Assembly: GCA_003220315.1 (NCBI GenBank) | Contig: QHSA01000153.1 | Coordinates: forward strand, 1 to 53,063 | Reading direction: 5' to 3' | Length of the DNA stretch: 53,063 nt | DNA from: Candidatus Rokuibacteriota bacterium | GTDB taxonomy: Bacteria > Methylomirabilota > Methylomirabilia > Rokubacteriales > CSP1-6 | Notes under the pieces: model-generated | What the model was told of the DNA's origin: nothing | Database searches by the model: none | The model's input: only the letters and a program-made list of their open reading frames with translations | Made by a program: the position numbers and the translations under genes | In this document: piece by piece, positions 16,135 to 23,909 of the stretch | How the letters are laid out: each line of letters opens with the position of its first letter | Numbering within the stretch: the stretch's first letter is position 1

Positions 16135-16458
16135 ATGCCAGAGGTTCCGCGCATCAGCGTTCAGGAGGCTCGAGAGAAGGTCACTTCGAAACGCGCGCTG
16201 CTCGTGTGCGGCTACGAAGACGAGGAGAAGTGTAAGAAGATCAAGCTGGAAGGCGCGATGTCGTTCGGGCGGTTCCAGGCGACGCTGCCTTCGTTGACCA
16301 CAGACCAGGAGATCATCTTTTACTGCGCCTGACCCGCCGAGGCGACTGCCGCCGGTCAGGCGGCGAAGTACCAGGCGCAGGGGTTCTCCAACGTCAAGGC
16401 TCTCAAGGGGGGTGTCGAGGCGTGGATGGGGGCGGGCTATCCGATGGCGACCACCTAG
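16135..16458 (+). CDS. Rhodanese-domain selenoprotein, UGA at 16330-16332 (probable Sec66)
   Basis: A single rhodanese domain of 107 residues if UGA is read through. Residues 1-65 end in QEIIFYCA; after TGA the frame continues PAEATAAGQAAKYQAQGFSNVKALKGGVEAWMGAGYP and stops at TAG. The GG-x-EAW-x-x-GYP ending is the canonical rhodanese C-terminus, so the ORF-track product of 65 residues would lack half the fold. The UGA occupies the same YC-x-U-P position as in the DedA-fused rhodanese upstream. A GAGAGGAGA site precedes the ATG, so it can be made separately. Likely role: sulfur or selenium transfer or a redox reaction with a Cys-x-Sec pair; the substrate is unknown. Confidence 0.85.
16348..16364 (+). 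promoter_or_regulatory. Candidate bacterial SECIS hairpin 2
   Basis: GCCGCC (16348-16353) pairs with GGCGGC (16359-16364) around the loop GGTCA. The loop starts 22 bases after the second UGA, the same spacing as in hairpin 1. Its GGU(C) beginning resembles the loop of the E. coli formate dehydrogenase SECIS bound by SelB. Confidence 0.65.
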
Positions 16459-16498
16459 TGTCCCGTCTGAACAGTCATGTCGAGGACGGGACACTAGG
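16454..16498. terminator. 14-bp inverted repeat over the rhodanese stop
   Basis: CCTAGTGTCCCGTC (16454-16467) and GACGGGACACTAGG (16485-16498) are perfect inverted repeats with a 17-base loop. The rhodanese TAG stop lies inside the left arm. The position between the convergent rhodanese and Dps genes fits a bidirectional terminator. Confidence 0.55.
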
Positions 16499-16526
16499 GA
16501 TCGTCGTGCGGGCGGCCGTCCTCCCC

Positions 16527-17054
16527 TCACTCCATGCTGTGGCCGCCCTGGCTCACGGCGTGGAGGAACCAGATCCGCTTCTCCGTCTGATCGAGGATGT
16601 CCTGCAGGATGTTGCCCGTGGGTGTGTCCCGGTTCTGATCACACAGTTCGATGGCCGCCCGCTGATTCTCGGCGAGCTGCCGATTGTCCGCGATCAGGCG
16701 GAGGATCATCTCCTCCGGAAGCACGAAGTCGTCGTTGTCGTCCTTGATGGTCTGCAGCTGGCCGATGTGCGAGACGCTCCGGATCGTCGTGCCGCCGATG
16801 CGTCGTATCCGCTCCGCCAGCACGTCGATGGAGTTGAAGATCGCGTCGGCCTGCTCATCCAGCAGCAAGTGATAGTCGCGGAAGTGTGAGCTGGCCACGT
16901 GCCAGTGGAAGTTTTTCGTCTTGACGTACAGCGCGAACCCATCGGCGATCAGGCGGTTGACGGCCGCCGTGACCGCCTTGACTTCGCCTGGCTTCAGGTC
17001 GGTCGGTGTCGCGAGCTGCGTCGGAACGGAAGGGGTTTTGCCTGTGCTCGTCAT
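16527..17054 (-). CDS. dps: Dps-like DNA-binding ferritin
   Basis: A 175-residue four-helix ferritin-like protein. The dinuclear ferroxidase motif of Dps is readable across KTKNFHWHVASSHFRDYHLLLDEQADAIFNSID. The N-terminal tail holds few positive charges, so DNA binding is less certain than iron storage and peroxide protection. ATG 17054 is chosen because AAAGGAGC lies upstream and the longer ORF start adds only a low-complexity extension. It is the last gene of a minus-strand series after the potassium channel gene. Confidence 0.9.
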   Translation of the reverse strand: MTSTGKTPSVPTQLATPTDLKPGEVKAVTAAVNRLIADGFALYVKTKNFHWHVASSHFRDYHLLLDEQADAIFNSIDVLAERIRRIGGTTIRSVSHIGQLQTIKDDNDDFVLPEEMILRLIADNRQLAENQRAAIELCDQNRDTPTGNILQDILDQTEKRIWFLHAVSQGGHSME

Positions 17055-17136
17055 GGCTGCGGCTCCTTTCCCGGGGGTCAAGCCCGGTCAGCGCACGTTC
17101 CTCTTGAGGGTTTCGGAACTTCCTTCACGCTCTCCA

Positions 17137-18264
17137 TCAGTCGTCGTGCGGGTCGACGGGCCGACTCGAGGCGCCGCCGAGTGAACGGCCCCAGGCGCTC
17201 GTCCGCCAGTTCTCGTGGGGCTCGACGCCGGCGCGCCAGGCCGGCAGCGGCATCAGGAGGTGCTGCGCGAGCGCGGCGACGTACGGCTCGTACATCCGCC
17301 GCAGCTCGGCCAGCTTGTCCTCGGCCCCGTCCCCTGCGTGCAGGACGACCCCCGCGGCCGCCAGGCCCGTGCGGAGACGAGCCAGATCGGACGAGGGCAG
17401 CCGATCGGGCGTCGAGCCGATCGGCGGCCGGCCGAGCACCTGGGCGAGATCGACGACCGCGTGGCGCGCCATCGCGAATGTCAGGCCCGCTTGGCGTGCG
17501 CACGCGCCTTCGATGCCGACCATCACGAGCGCGCTCGCGTCGAGCACCGTCGTCAGCGCGGCCAGCCACGACTGGTTGTCGTGCTGCGAGCGATAGTAGG
17601 ACAGCACGGGATAGGACAGATGCGACTCGAGCACCTCGGCGCCCCAGCGTTCCCATTCCGCGAGCAGCACCGTGAGCTCCTCGTGGTCGGCGCCGAAGCC
17701 GCGCAGCAGCTCCTCGGCGCTCGGCGGCGACCCCGCGCGCGCGTCGAGCAGCGTGATGTTCAGCTCGCGCCGCGAGAAGGACTGGTACAGGACAGGCAGA
17801 TAGCCGATCACGAGGGCCAGGAAGCCGAAACCCACGCCCGCCTCGATCACCATCACCGCGCGGCCCGCGCGTGACATCGGCGTCACGTCGCCGAGACCGA
17901 GGGTGAAGAACGTCTCGCCGCTCATGTACAGGTGGTCGAGGAAGGCGCCGTCGCCCTCCACGTTCAGGCGCGTGCCGATCCCCGCTTGCACCATCGCGAA
18001 GGCGGTGACGAGGCTTGCGGCCCAGGCGGCGAGCAACACGAGCAACGAGAGCGGGCCGTAGAAGCTGAGGAAGGTCTCGCGACGGCCGCCCGGACGCATA
18101 CGGCGCGGCACCGACGACCACACCCGCCACGTTACCCGGTAGAACATCCGGGCCGGCCGCAACCGCCGCGTCACGCGCCGGGGCAGGACGATCGCCTCGA
18201 AGGCGTCCCACATGATCACGGCGATCCAGAGTGCGCCCGCGGCGGCGATCAGCGAACCCATCAC
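17137..18264 (-). CDS. Two-TM potassium channel family protein
   Basis: A 375-residue membrane protein. An N-terminal hydrophobic helix (residues 3-20) is followed by a pore unit: helix 70-92, pore loop with filter TLGLGD (121-126), helix 133-155. A 220-residue cytoplasmic domain without a recognisable RCK fold follows. The filter differs from the classical TVGYGD, but TxGxGD is kept, so K+ conduction is likely. The gate or ligand is unknown. Start ATG 18264 or the next ATG one codon on. Confidence 0.85.
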   Translation of the reverse strand: MMGSLIAAAGALWIAVIMWDAFEAIVLPRRVTRRLRPARMFYRVTWRVWSSVPRRMRPGGRRETFLSFYGPLSLLVLLAAWAASLVTAFAMVQAGIGTRLNVEGDGAFLDHLYMSGETFFTLGLGDVTPMSRAGRAVMVIEAGVGFGFLALVIGYLPVLYQSFSRRELNITLLDARAGSPPSAEELLRGFGADHEELTVLLAEWERWGAEVLESHLSYPVLSYYRSQHDNQSWLAALTTVLDASALVMVGIEGACARQAGLTFAMARHAVVDLAQVLGRPPIGSTPDRLPSSDLARLRTGLAAAGVVLHAGDGAEDKLAELRRMYEPYVAALAQHLLMPLPAWRAGVEPHENWRTSAWGRSLGGASSRPVDPHDD

Positions 18265-18370
18265 GTCCTTTCGATGCGGCGCCGGCGGCCGGAGGTTCAG
18301 TCCGACCGGTCGCGGGCCGCGATGTTCCAGACCGATCGCGAAACGGCCGAGGGCTTCGCGCCGCTTCGTG

Positions 18371-19324
18371 TCAGGATGCGATGCGCCCGAAAACGCCGGA
18401 CGGGCCGCCCCATGAGAGACGCGGCCCTGTGCAGTGGAACGCGCGTATGCGGCCCGTCGCGTCGGCGTCGAACATCACCCGCAGCGGCCAGGACTCGACG
18501 TCGAAGACGTTGCGTGCGATCGGCAACAGGGCGTTGCCGGACCAGAGGATCCCACGCAGGACGAGCCGGCCGTCGACCACTTCGACCGTCACCTCGCGCT
18601 GACCATCGCCGTAACGACCGGCGACCCGTGCGATCTCAGTCGCGTCGGCGACCGGGTCGTCCTCGAACGGCACATCGACGAAGTCACAGATCCCCCGACG
18701 GCGCTCTGCCCAGCCGTCCGGGCCGACCTCGAGCACGAGCTTTGGAAGGTCGAGGCGCTCGACGATCGCGCCGCACAACTCGGCATGCGCGCGCCAGTAG
18801 GCGAGGAGGCCCTCGAGGCCGGAGAGACCGCGCGCCTGGGTGAACGCGTCGCCGTGGCTGCTCGCCGCGTGTTGCAGGAGCCAGGCGAGACCGCGTCGCT
18901 CACCGATGTCGCGGAACGCTCCCTCCGGATCCCGTCGGGCGAGATAGACCAGGGTCGGTCGTAACGGTGCCGCCGCCTCGACGAGGCGGCTCACGAGCGC
19001 GGCGATGGCGGCGGGATCGGCGTTTCGGCGAAGCATCGTGAAGACAGGAAGCTGCAGGAGCGCGCTCTCGGGAAGGACGGTGACGTCGTAGTCTCTGGCC
19101 GCGGCCGCGAATGCCCGCCATCGCTCGACGCGCACATCGGCGAACTGCTCCCACGTTCGATATCCGCCGGACGGTGGCGTGGGCACGAGAGGATTCGGCA
19201 CCTCCTCTTCGTAGATCCAGCGCGCCAGGCGCCCGTGACGCGTGAGCCGGCGCGCCAGAAATTGCGCCGTCGTCGACTTCCCGGCCCCGGGAAAGCCTTC
19301 GACGAGGATCAGGCGGCCCACCAC
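18371..19324 (-). CDS. P-loop nucleotide-binding protein (kinase-like)
   Basis: A 317-residue soluble protein starting LILVEGFPGAGKSTTAQFLARRL, a Walker A motif as in thymidylate-kinase-like and AAA_33-type proteins. The middle (LVYLARRDPEGAFRDIGERR) fits a kinase lid/LID region. The C-terminal 90 residues form a separate beta-rich segment (VTVEVVDGRLVLRGILW ... PLRVMFDADATGRIRAFHCTGPRLSW). The substrate is unknown. It stands between a lipoprotein gene and the potassium channel gene, all on the minus strand. Confidence 0.75.
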   Translation of the reverse strand: MVGRLILVEGFPGAGKSTTAQFLARRLTRHGRLARWIYEEEVPNPLVPTPPSGGYRTWEQFADVRVERWRAFAAAARDYDVTVLPESALLQLPVFTMLRRNADPAAIAALVSRLVEAAAPLRPTLVYLARRDPEGAFRDIGERRGLAWLLQHAASSHGDAFTQARGLSGLEGLLAYWRAHAELCGAIVERLDLPKLVLEVGPDGWAERRRGICDFVDVPFEDDPVADATEIARVAGRYGDGQREVTVEVVDGRLVLRGILWSGNALLPIARNVFDVESWPLRVMFDADATGRIRAFHCTGPRLSWGGPSGVFGRIAS

Positions 19325-19378
19325 TGAGCTCCCGGCGTCGCTCTCGGAAGAGGAATCGCGTACGAAGTTCGGCCGCCC

Positions 19379-19639
19379 TTAGCGCTCGAGAATCTCTGCC
19401 TGGCTGATGGTCACAGGTCTGCCCCACCACCCCTGTTCGCGTGCCGCGGCAAGGTCCTCCCGAGTGACGCGCGGCGGGGTGCCCTCCGTATTCCGCACGG
19501 AGAACACCAGATGATCGCCCGAGGCGAAATGGGCAGGATGCGCCGCCCAAGTCTCCCACTCTTGTTTCGTCGCACACCCCGCCGTTCCCAGCAGGACGAG
19601 ACCCGTCAGGAATAATTTCCAACCACTCCCCATGGCCAT
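19379..19639 (-). CDS. Small predicted lipoprotein
   Basis: An 86-residue protein with a signal peptide and lipobox LLGTAGC (Cys22), followed by a short soluble part (FASGDHLVFSVRN ... EILER). The longer ORF begins at TTG; ATG 19639 has GAGGAG upstream and puts the signal peptide at the N-terminus, so I use it. Function unknown. It precedes the P-loop gene by about 55 bases. Confidence 0.7.
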   Translation of the reverse strand: MAMGSGWKLFLTGLVLLGTAGCATKQEWETWAAHPAHFASGDHLVFSVRNTEGTPPRVTREDLAAAREQGWWGRPVTISQAEILER

Positions 19640-19835
19640 TTCTCCTCTCGGAGGATCTGAACGGAAACGGTCACGAGCACTCCGACAACGTGGGACGATG
19701 CCTGCATAGTCAGAAGAGAAGCCGTCGACGTCCACCATCAAGACAAGGTCGAGACTGCTAGGCCGGAAGGTACGGCAAGGAAAGGGGATCTGTCAAGCGA
19801 CTGTATCGTCTACGCCGGGCTTCGGGACTCCCTCC

Positions 19836-20504
19836 TCATGGGGCTCCGGCAGCCGGTCGGAACCGCGGCAGGGGCGCGAGATCGAGCGACGCGCACTCCG
19901 CGTCCGCCGACGCGGCCCGCTGGGTCACGGCATCATCCATACGGGTCGAGATCTCCGTCCCATACCAATCGGGAACACTGTGCCGAAGAAACGTCGCCAT
20001 CGCCTCGCACGAGCCGACTTGATGGACGGCCCGCGTTCGCTTCAGAAGGGCGATGGCGAACCGATCGGCCTCCAGCTCCTGTGCCTGGATTGCGCGCCAG
20101 TGTTCTCCGGAGACCGTGAGCGTGGCAGTGTCGGACTGGGGCGTGTGATGCAGGGCGAGATGGCCCAGCTCGTGCGCGATCGTCGCCATCAACTGCTCCG
20201 GCGGGATCTCGAGCGCGCCTTCGGTGATCAGGAGGGTGAAGTACAGGCACGGGGACGTGGTCGCCGGCGAGCTCCACACGTTGACTCGATCCGTTCTCGC
20301 GACGGCAAATCCGATCTTGCAGTCGCTCGACGCGGCGATGATCCGAAGAGACGGAAGCTCGAGTGTCATCAGCAACGGATCCAGGAGCTCGGCGACCTGC
20401 CGCGATTCGCGGGGCCGCGGCCCCCGAAGGGGATACCCCTGGATCGTCGGCCCGCAGGCGGTGAAGAGAAATGTGAGCAGCACGGCGAAGACACGTTGCC
20501 GCAT
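19836..20504 (-). CDS. M48-family zinc metallopeptidase lipoprotein
   Basis: A 222-residue exported protein with a lipobox-like FLFTAC near residue 16. The zinc site is complete: HELGH (MATIAHELGHLALHH) plus the third ligand in QAQELEADRFAI. This is the M48 arrangement, as in outer-membrane quality-control proteases such as BepA/LoiP, but the TPR part is absent. It is expected in the periplasm, anchored to a membrane. ATG 20504 is preferred over the TTG at 20519. Confidence 0.82.
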   Translation of the reverse strand: MRQRVFAVLLTFLFTACGPTIQGYPLRGPRPRESRQVAELLDPLLMTLELPSLRIIAASSDCKIGFAVARTDRVNVWSSPATTSPCLYFTLLITEGALEIPPEQLMATIAHELGHLALHHTPQSDTATLTVSGEHWRAIQAQELEADRFAIALLKRTRAVHQVGSCEAMATFLRHSVPDWYGTEISTRMDDAVTQRAASADAECASLDLAPLPRFRPAAGAP

Positions 20505-20702
20505 CCCACCGGGAGGCAAGATGCAAGACGGACTCCACGCTTAAAATCGCGAAATCAACGACCTTCGCGCGCCACGGGTTGGACCGGACGACACTCAGCG
20601 TGACCGCATGTCACCGCGGCGGCGCGCTCGCAGCGGTGAGTCCGCTCGTCGACCCCGATCGGCGACACGCGTCGGGAAGGGCGAGGTCGGAGCGGCCAAC
20701 TC

Positions 20703-20717
20703 TATCATGCCGTGATA
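20703..20717. promoter_or_regulatory. Palindrome upstream of MarR-pal operon
   Basis: TATCA-TGCCG-TGATA is a perfect 5-5-5 inverted repeat ending 25 bases before the MarR ATG. It overlaps an AT-rich -10-like GATATT. It is the likely operator for autoregulation of the MarR-pal unit. Confidence 0.45.
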
Positions 20718-20742
20718 TTATCCAACCGTGCGCCGCGGCGCG

Positions 20743-21213
20743 ATGAGCCACCAGAGCCAGCCCCCACACGTCGACTACCAGGCGCTCGCAGACCTCCGGT
20801 ATCAGGTGCGGCGGTTCTTGCGGACCCGGGAAGTCGCCGCGCGCGCGGCCGGCGTGGCGCCGCAACAATACGTGCTGTTGCTGCAGGTCAAGGGGTTGGA
20901 CGGGCGCGAGCCGCCGACGATCCGGGCATTGGCCGAGCGACTTCAGACCCAGCACCACGCGGTCGTCCAGCTGGTCGACCGGCTCGCGGCACGGGACATG
21001 GTGGCGCGCCGGCGCGACGTTCGTGACCGCCGCGAAGTGTTGGTGGAGCTTCGGCCAGCGGGCGAGGCGGTGCTGCGTCGGCTGGCGGGCCACTCGGTCG
21101 CGGAGCTGCGGACGGAGGGGCCGGCGCTCGTGTCGAGCCTGACCCGGCTCGTGAGGAAATCGGCGGATGGTCGGACCCCGCTTCGGACGAAGCGGAAAGG
21201 AGGCGTGCGATGA
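20743..21213 (+). CDS. MarR family transcriptional regulator
   Basis: A 156-residue winged-helix regulator: DLRYQVRRFLRTREVAARAAGVAPQQYVLLLQVKG, recognition region IRALAERLQTQHHAVVQLVDRLAARDMV, wing ARRRDVRDRREVLVELRPAGEAVL. A GTG start at 20728 is also possible. Its stop overlaps the start of the next gene (ATGA), so it is translationally coupled to a Pal-type lipoprotein gene, an unusual partner. The TATCA-N5-TGATA palindrome upstream is probably its binding site. Confidence 0.85.
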   Translation: MSHQSQPPHVDYQALADLRYQVRRFLRTREVAARAAGVAPQQYVLLLQVKGLDGREPPTIRALAERLQTQHHAVVQLVDRLAARDMVARRRDVRDRREVLVELRPAGEAVLRRLAGHSVAELRTEGPALVSSLTRLVRKSADGRTPLRTKRKGGVR

Positions 21214-21767
21214 TCAGACCCTCGCTTGCGATTCCTGCCGTTGTGGTGATGCTCCTGGCGGTCGGGTGCGCGCGGCGGCCCGCGACGATTCAGGCATCGG
21301 CGCCCGCACCGAGCGGCACCGTGACGAATCCACGGCCGGCGGCCGACGTGACCCCGCGCCGGGCGGCGGCGCCCTCGGGCGAGCCGGTCGCGACGCCCGT
21401 GCGGCCGGCGCCACGGGAGTTCGTGGCGATCCCGGAGCTACGGGATATCCACTTCGACTTCGACAAGTACGACATCCGGCCTGGGGATGCGAGGACGCTC
21501 GACGCGAACGCGGCGTGGCTGAAGGCGAGCGCGAGTCAACTCCTGCTCGTCGAGGGGCACTGCGACGAGCGCGGCACCAACGAATACAACGTGGCGCTCG
21601 GCGACCGGCGCGCGAAGGCCGCGATGAACTACCTCGTGGCCCAGGGCGTCCGGGCGAACCGGATCACGGTCATCAGCTACGGCGAGGAGCGCCCGCTGTG
21701 CACGGAGCACAACGAGGCGTGCTGGAGCCAGAACCGCCGGGCGCATTTTCTCGTGAGGCCGCAGTAG
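21210..21767 (+). CDS. pal: Pal-type peptidoglycan-associated lipoprotein (OmpA domain)
   Basis: A 185-residue lipoprotein with signal peptide and lipobox AVGC (Cys20), a Pro/Ala-rich linker to about residue 75, then an OmpA-like peptidoglycan-binding domain: IHFDFDKYDIRPGDARTLD and GHCDERGTNEYNVALGDRRAKA, the Pal signature. Pal tethers the outer membrane to peptidoglycan and works with TolA/TolB. No tol genes are adjacent, so this is probably an extra or relocated Pal. GAAAGGAGG precedes the ATG, inside the end of the MarR gene. Confidence 0.88.
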   Translation: MIRPSLAIPAVVVMLLAVGCARRPATIQASAPAPSGTVTNPRPAADVTPRRAAAPSGEPVATPVRPAPREFVAIPELRDIHFDFDKYDIRPGDARTLDANAAWLKASASQLLLVEGHCDERGTNEYNVALGDRRAKAAMNYLVAQGVRANRITVISYGEERPLCTEHNEACWSQNRRAHFLVRPQ

Positions 21768-21788
21768 CCCGACGCGAAGGGAGTCGCC

Positions 21789-21960
21789 GTGGAGATGCTC
21801 GCCGTACGGGTCGTTTGGTGGAGCGTGATCGCTGCCGCTCCCCGTGCCGTCGCTGGTCGCCGCGATCCTGGCCTGGGTCGTCGCTGGTCCGACGCTGCGC
21901 TGGACCATGCCGTGGGCCACGCACTGGGTCAGCTGGGTGCTGCAGACGATGTACGGGTGA
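21789..21960 (+). pseudogene. Possible frameshifted small membrane protein
   Basis: From GTG 21789 the frame reads VEMLAVRVVWWSVIAA. A different frame then gives SLVAAILAWVVAGPTLRWTMPWATHWVSWVLQTMYG and stops at TGA 21958-21960. Together they would make a hydrophobic protein of about 57 residues with one frameshift near 21840. An AAGGGAG site precedes the GTG. I do not recognise the family; a sequencing error, a true frameshift or chance are all possible. Confidence 0.3.
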
Positions 21961-22057
21961 AGCGAACCCCCGATTGGCCGGGAGCCCTGGAGGGCTCGTG
22001 GCGCTGGCTCTCACCATTGGCATCGGTGCCGGTGTGGCCGCGCCCCACGGTCATCGG

Positions 22058-23128
22058 CTAGAGGCCCGTCTGAGAAAAGTTGGCGACGAGCGCGTTGCCG
22101 AATCGAATCAGCGGAGCCTCGAGGCTGTGATACAGCGTGAGCGGGACGCCCACCACGGTGGTCACGAAGACCGCCCACCGTAGCGGCATTGGAAGAAACG
22201 CTAGCCTGGTGAAGCTCAGCCACAACGACACGATGTGCGACAGGTAGAGGCCGTATGAATACTTCGCGATGAAATGGCAGGCCGACTTCCAGAAGGCGCT
22301 CTTGATCGGCTCGAATCGCGGAATGGCGAGGCCCGTCAGCAGACAGATCACCCATCCGTGATCGCGGCCGTGCGTGAGGACGTAGAGCAGCGCCAATCCG
22401 AGCAACGTCAAAGGCCAGGCGAATGCCGGAAGACGTGGCCGCGAGGTCGCGGCGAGCCGGTAGGCAACGACGCCTGGGAGAAAACACGGAACGTATTCGA
22501 CGATTGGAGCGAATTCGAAGTAGGCCCTATGACTATGGACGAGCAGGCGCGAGAGGCAGAAGGCGATTCCCGCCGAGACGGCCCATAAGGCCATGACCCA
22601 CCGCCATGACGGAAACCGCCGGACAAGCAAGAAGATGGCGGGCAGCACCAGATACATCTGTATTTCGTAGGGAAGGCTCCACAGCGGAATGACGACGGAG
22701 CCGCTCATCGTGACATTCTGCAGCAGCAGCACGTTCGCGAGGAGCCCCTGAGCCGTGAGGTGCAGAGGGTGCATGGCCCACGGAGGGCCGGCGACCGGCA
22801 GCCCGAGCAGGAACACCGCGAGCACGACCGCGATGCTGAGCGGGTAAACGCGGAAGACACGCCGGGTCATGAAAATCCAATGCAGGTTGTGGAGGCCGAA
22901 TTTTGCGGTCTGCCGTTCCAGCGAGAGCATGAGAACGAGGCAGGTGTGGACAAAGAAGAACAGCACGGCGAGACGCCCGAGCTGCTCTAAACCAAGGGTG
23001 GAGGCCAAGCCGCGGTTGAAGAAGCCGACCGTGTGAAACGCGAGCACCACCAGGACAGCGCAGGCGCGCAATACGTCCAGATTTGGGGAGTCTGCGTCGA
23101 TCTGCATCCGTGGCCCCGATGAGGACAT
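22058..23128 (-). CDS. Acyltransferase 3 family membrane protein
   Basis: A 356-residue integral membrane acyltransferase with about ten hydrophobic helices. The N-terminal motif LRACAVLVVLAFHTVGFF carries the catalytic-type His, and RRVFRVYPLS follows in the next loop, both typical of the family that O-acetylates LPS, exopolysaccharide or peptidoglycan. The acceptor is unknown; no sugar-polymer genes are adjacent. ATG 23128 (MSSSGPRM) is used; the ATG at 23107 is an alternative. The rest of the 662-residue ORF is a shadow of the lipoprotein gene. Confidence 0.85.
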   Translation of the reverse strand: MSSSGPRMQIDADSPNLDVLRACAVLVVLAFHTVGFFNRGLASTLGLEQLGRLAVLFFFVHTCLVLMLSLERQTAKFGLHNLHWIFMTRRVFRVYPLSIAVVLAVFLLGLPVAGPPWAMHPLHLTAQGLLANVLLLQNVTMSGSVVIPLWSLPYEIQMYLVLPAIFLLVRRFPSWRWVMALWAVSAGIAFCLSRLLVHSHRAYFEFAPIVEYVPCFLPGVVAYRLAATSRPRLPAFAWPLTLLGLALLYVLTHGRDHGWVICLLTGLAIPRFEPIKSAFWKSACHFIAKYSYGLYLSHIVSLWLSFTRLAFLPMPLRWAVFVTTVVGVPLTLYHSLEAPLIRFGNALVANFSQTGL

Positions 23129-23253
23129 CCTGCCCTCGGCGCCATTGTTCCCCGCGCGCGGGCCGATTGCAACTTCGACGACTTCTCGGTTCCGCGCCAC
23201 GTTCCTCTGAGGCGGAGCTGGAGGTGACTCCAGAAGGGAGCCACCTCTCTGGC

Positions 23254-23808
23254 TTACTGGCCCGCGCCGATTGACACGGTGAAGTTGATACTCTCCTCCC
23301 GGTACGGTGACGGGATGTACGCGAGCTCCAGCCGGATCTCCTTCAGCTTCTTCGCTTTCAGGGCCTCGGCAGGGAAGTGCACGTCCAGGGACTGGGTTCC
23401 ATCCTGCCCGGGGTCGAGCCGCTCGCCGCCGCCGTAGGCGCTGAATGTGACGACCGGCTCGGCCCGTGACTCCTCGAGCTTGATGGGCTGCCCCTGGGCA
23501 TCGATGTACAGGATCTTGCCGGCGACAAGCCGGACGGTCTGATTCGCGGACGTATTCTTCAGCTTGAGCGTCCCCGTGAGCTTCGCCGGGGAGACGACGC
23601 GGTCGGAGCCTTGCTCGACTCGCTCCATAACCTTCAGCTCCGTGACCTCGCCCGTAATGATCCCCGCCTTCACCGTCACCGACGCTGGCGTCACCGTGTA
23701 GGTCTTGTTCTCGACCACCGCTGCGGTCGCTGACGGCCCCTGCGCGCAGCCGAGGGTCATCACCGCCACCGCCGCTCCCAAGACTGTCACTCCCGCCCAT
23801 CTCGACAT
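23254..23808 (-). CDS. Predicted lipoprotein, full-length copy of a local family
   Basis: A 184-residue exported protein: signal peptide MSRWAGVTVLGAAVAVMTLGC with lipobox Cys21, then a beta-rich domain (KTYTVTPASVTVKAGIITGEV, LTGTLKLKNTSANQTVRLVAGKI, FPAEALKAKKLKEIRLELAYIPSPYR). A close homologue without the signal peptide is at 25632 and a fragment is at 27640. AAGGAGACG precedes the ATG. It lies downstream of an RHH-like gene, in the same order as the fragment does in the inverted copy. Function unknown. Confidence 0.8.
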   Translation of the reverse strand: MSRWAGVTVLGAAVAVMTLGCAQGPSATAAVVENKTYTVTPASVTVKAGIITGEVTELKVMERVEQGSDRVVSPAKLTGTLKLKNTSANQTVRLVAGKILYIDAQGQPIKLEESRAEPVVTFSAYGGGERLDPGQDGTQSLDVHFPAEALKAKKLKEIRLELAYIPSPYREESINFTVSIGAGQ

Positions 23809-23909
23809 CGTCGTCTCCTTGCCCAAACGCCGATTCCCAGCGTTCGGTCGTCGTCGTGTGTGCCTGACATCGAGCCGCGTCGCTCGTTCGTCTCGTCGCT
23901 GCGATCTTC

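Noticed and set aside
15952-16332. UGA reassigned to Trp or Gly throughout the genome
   Set aside because: Many intact genes in the window end at TGA with proper family C-termini.
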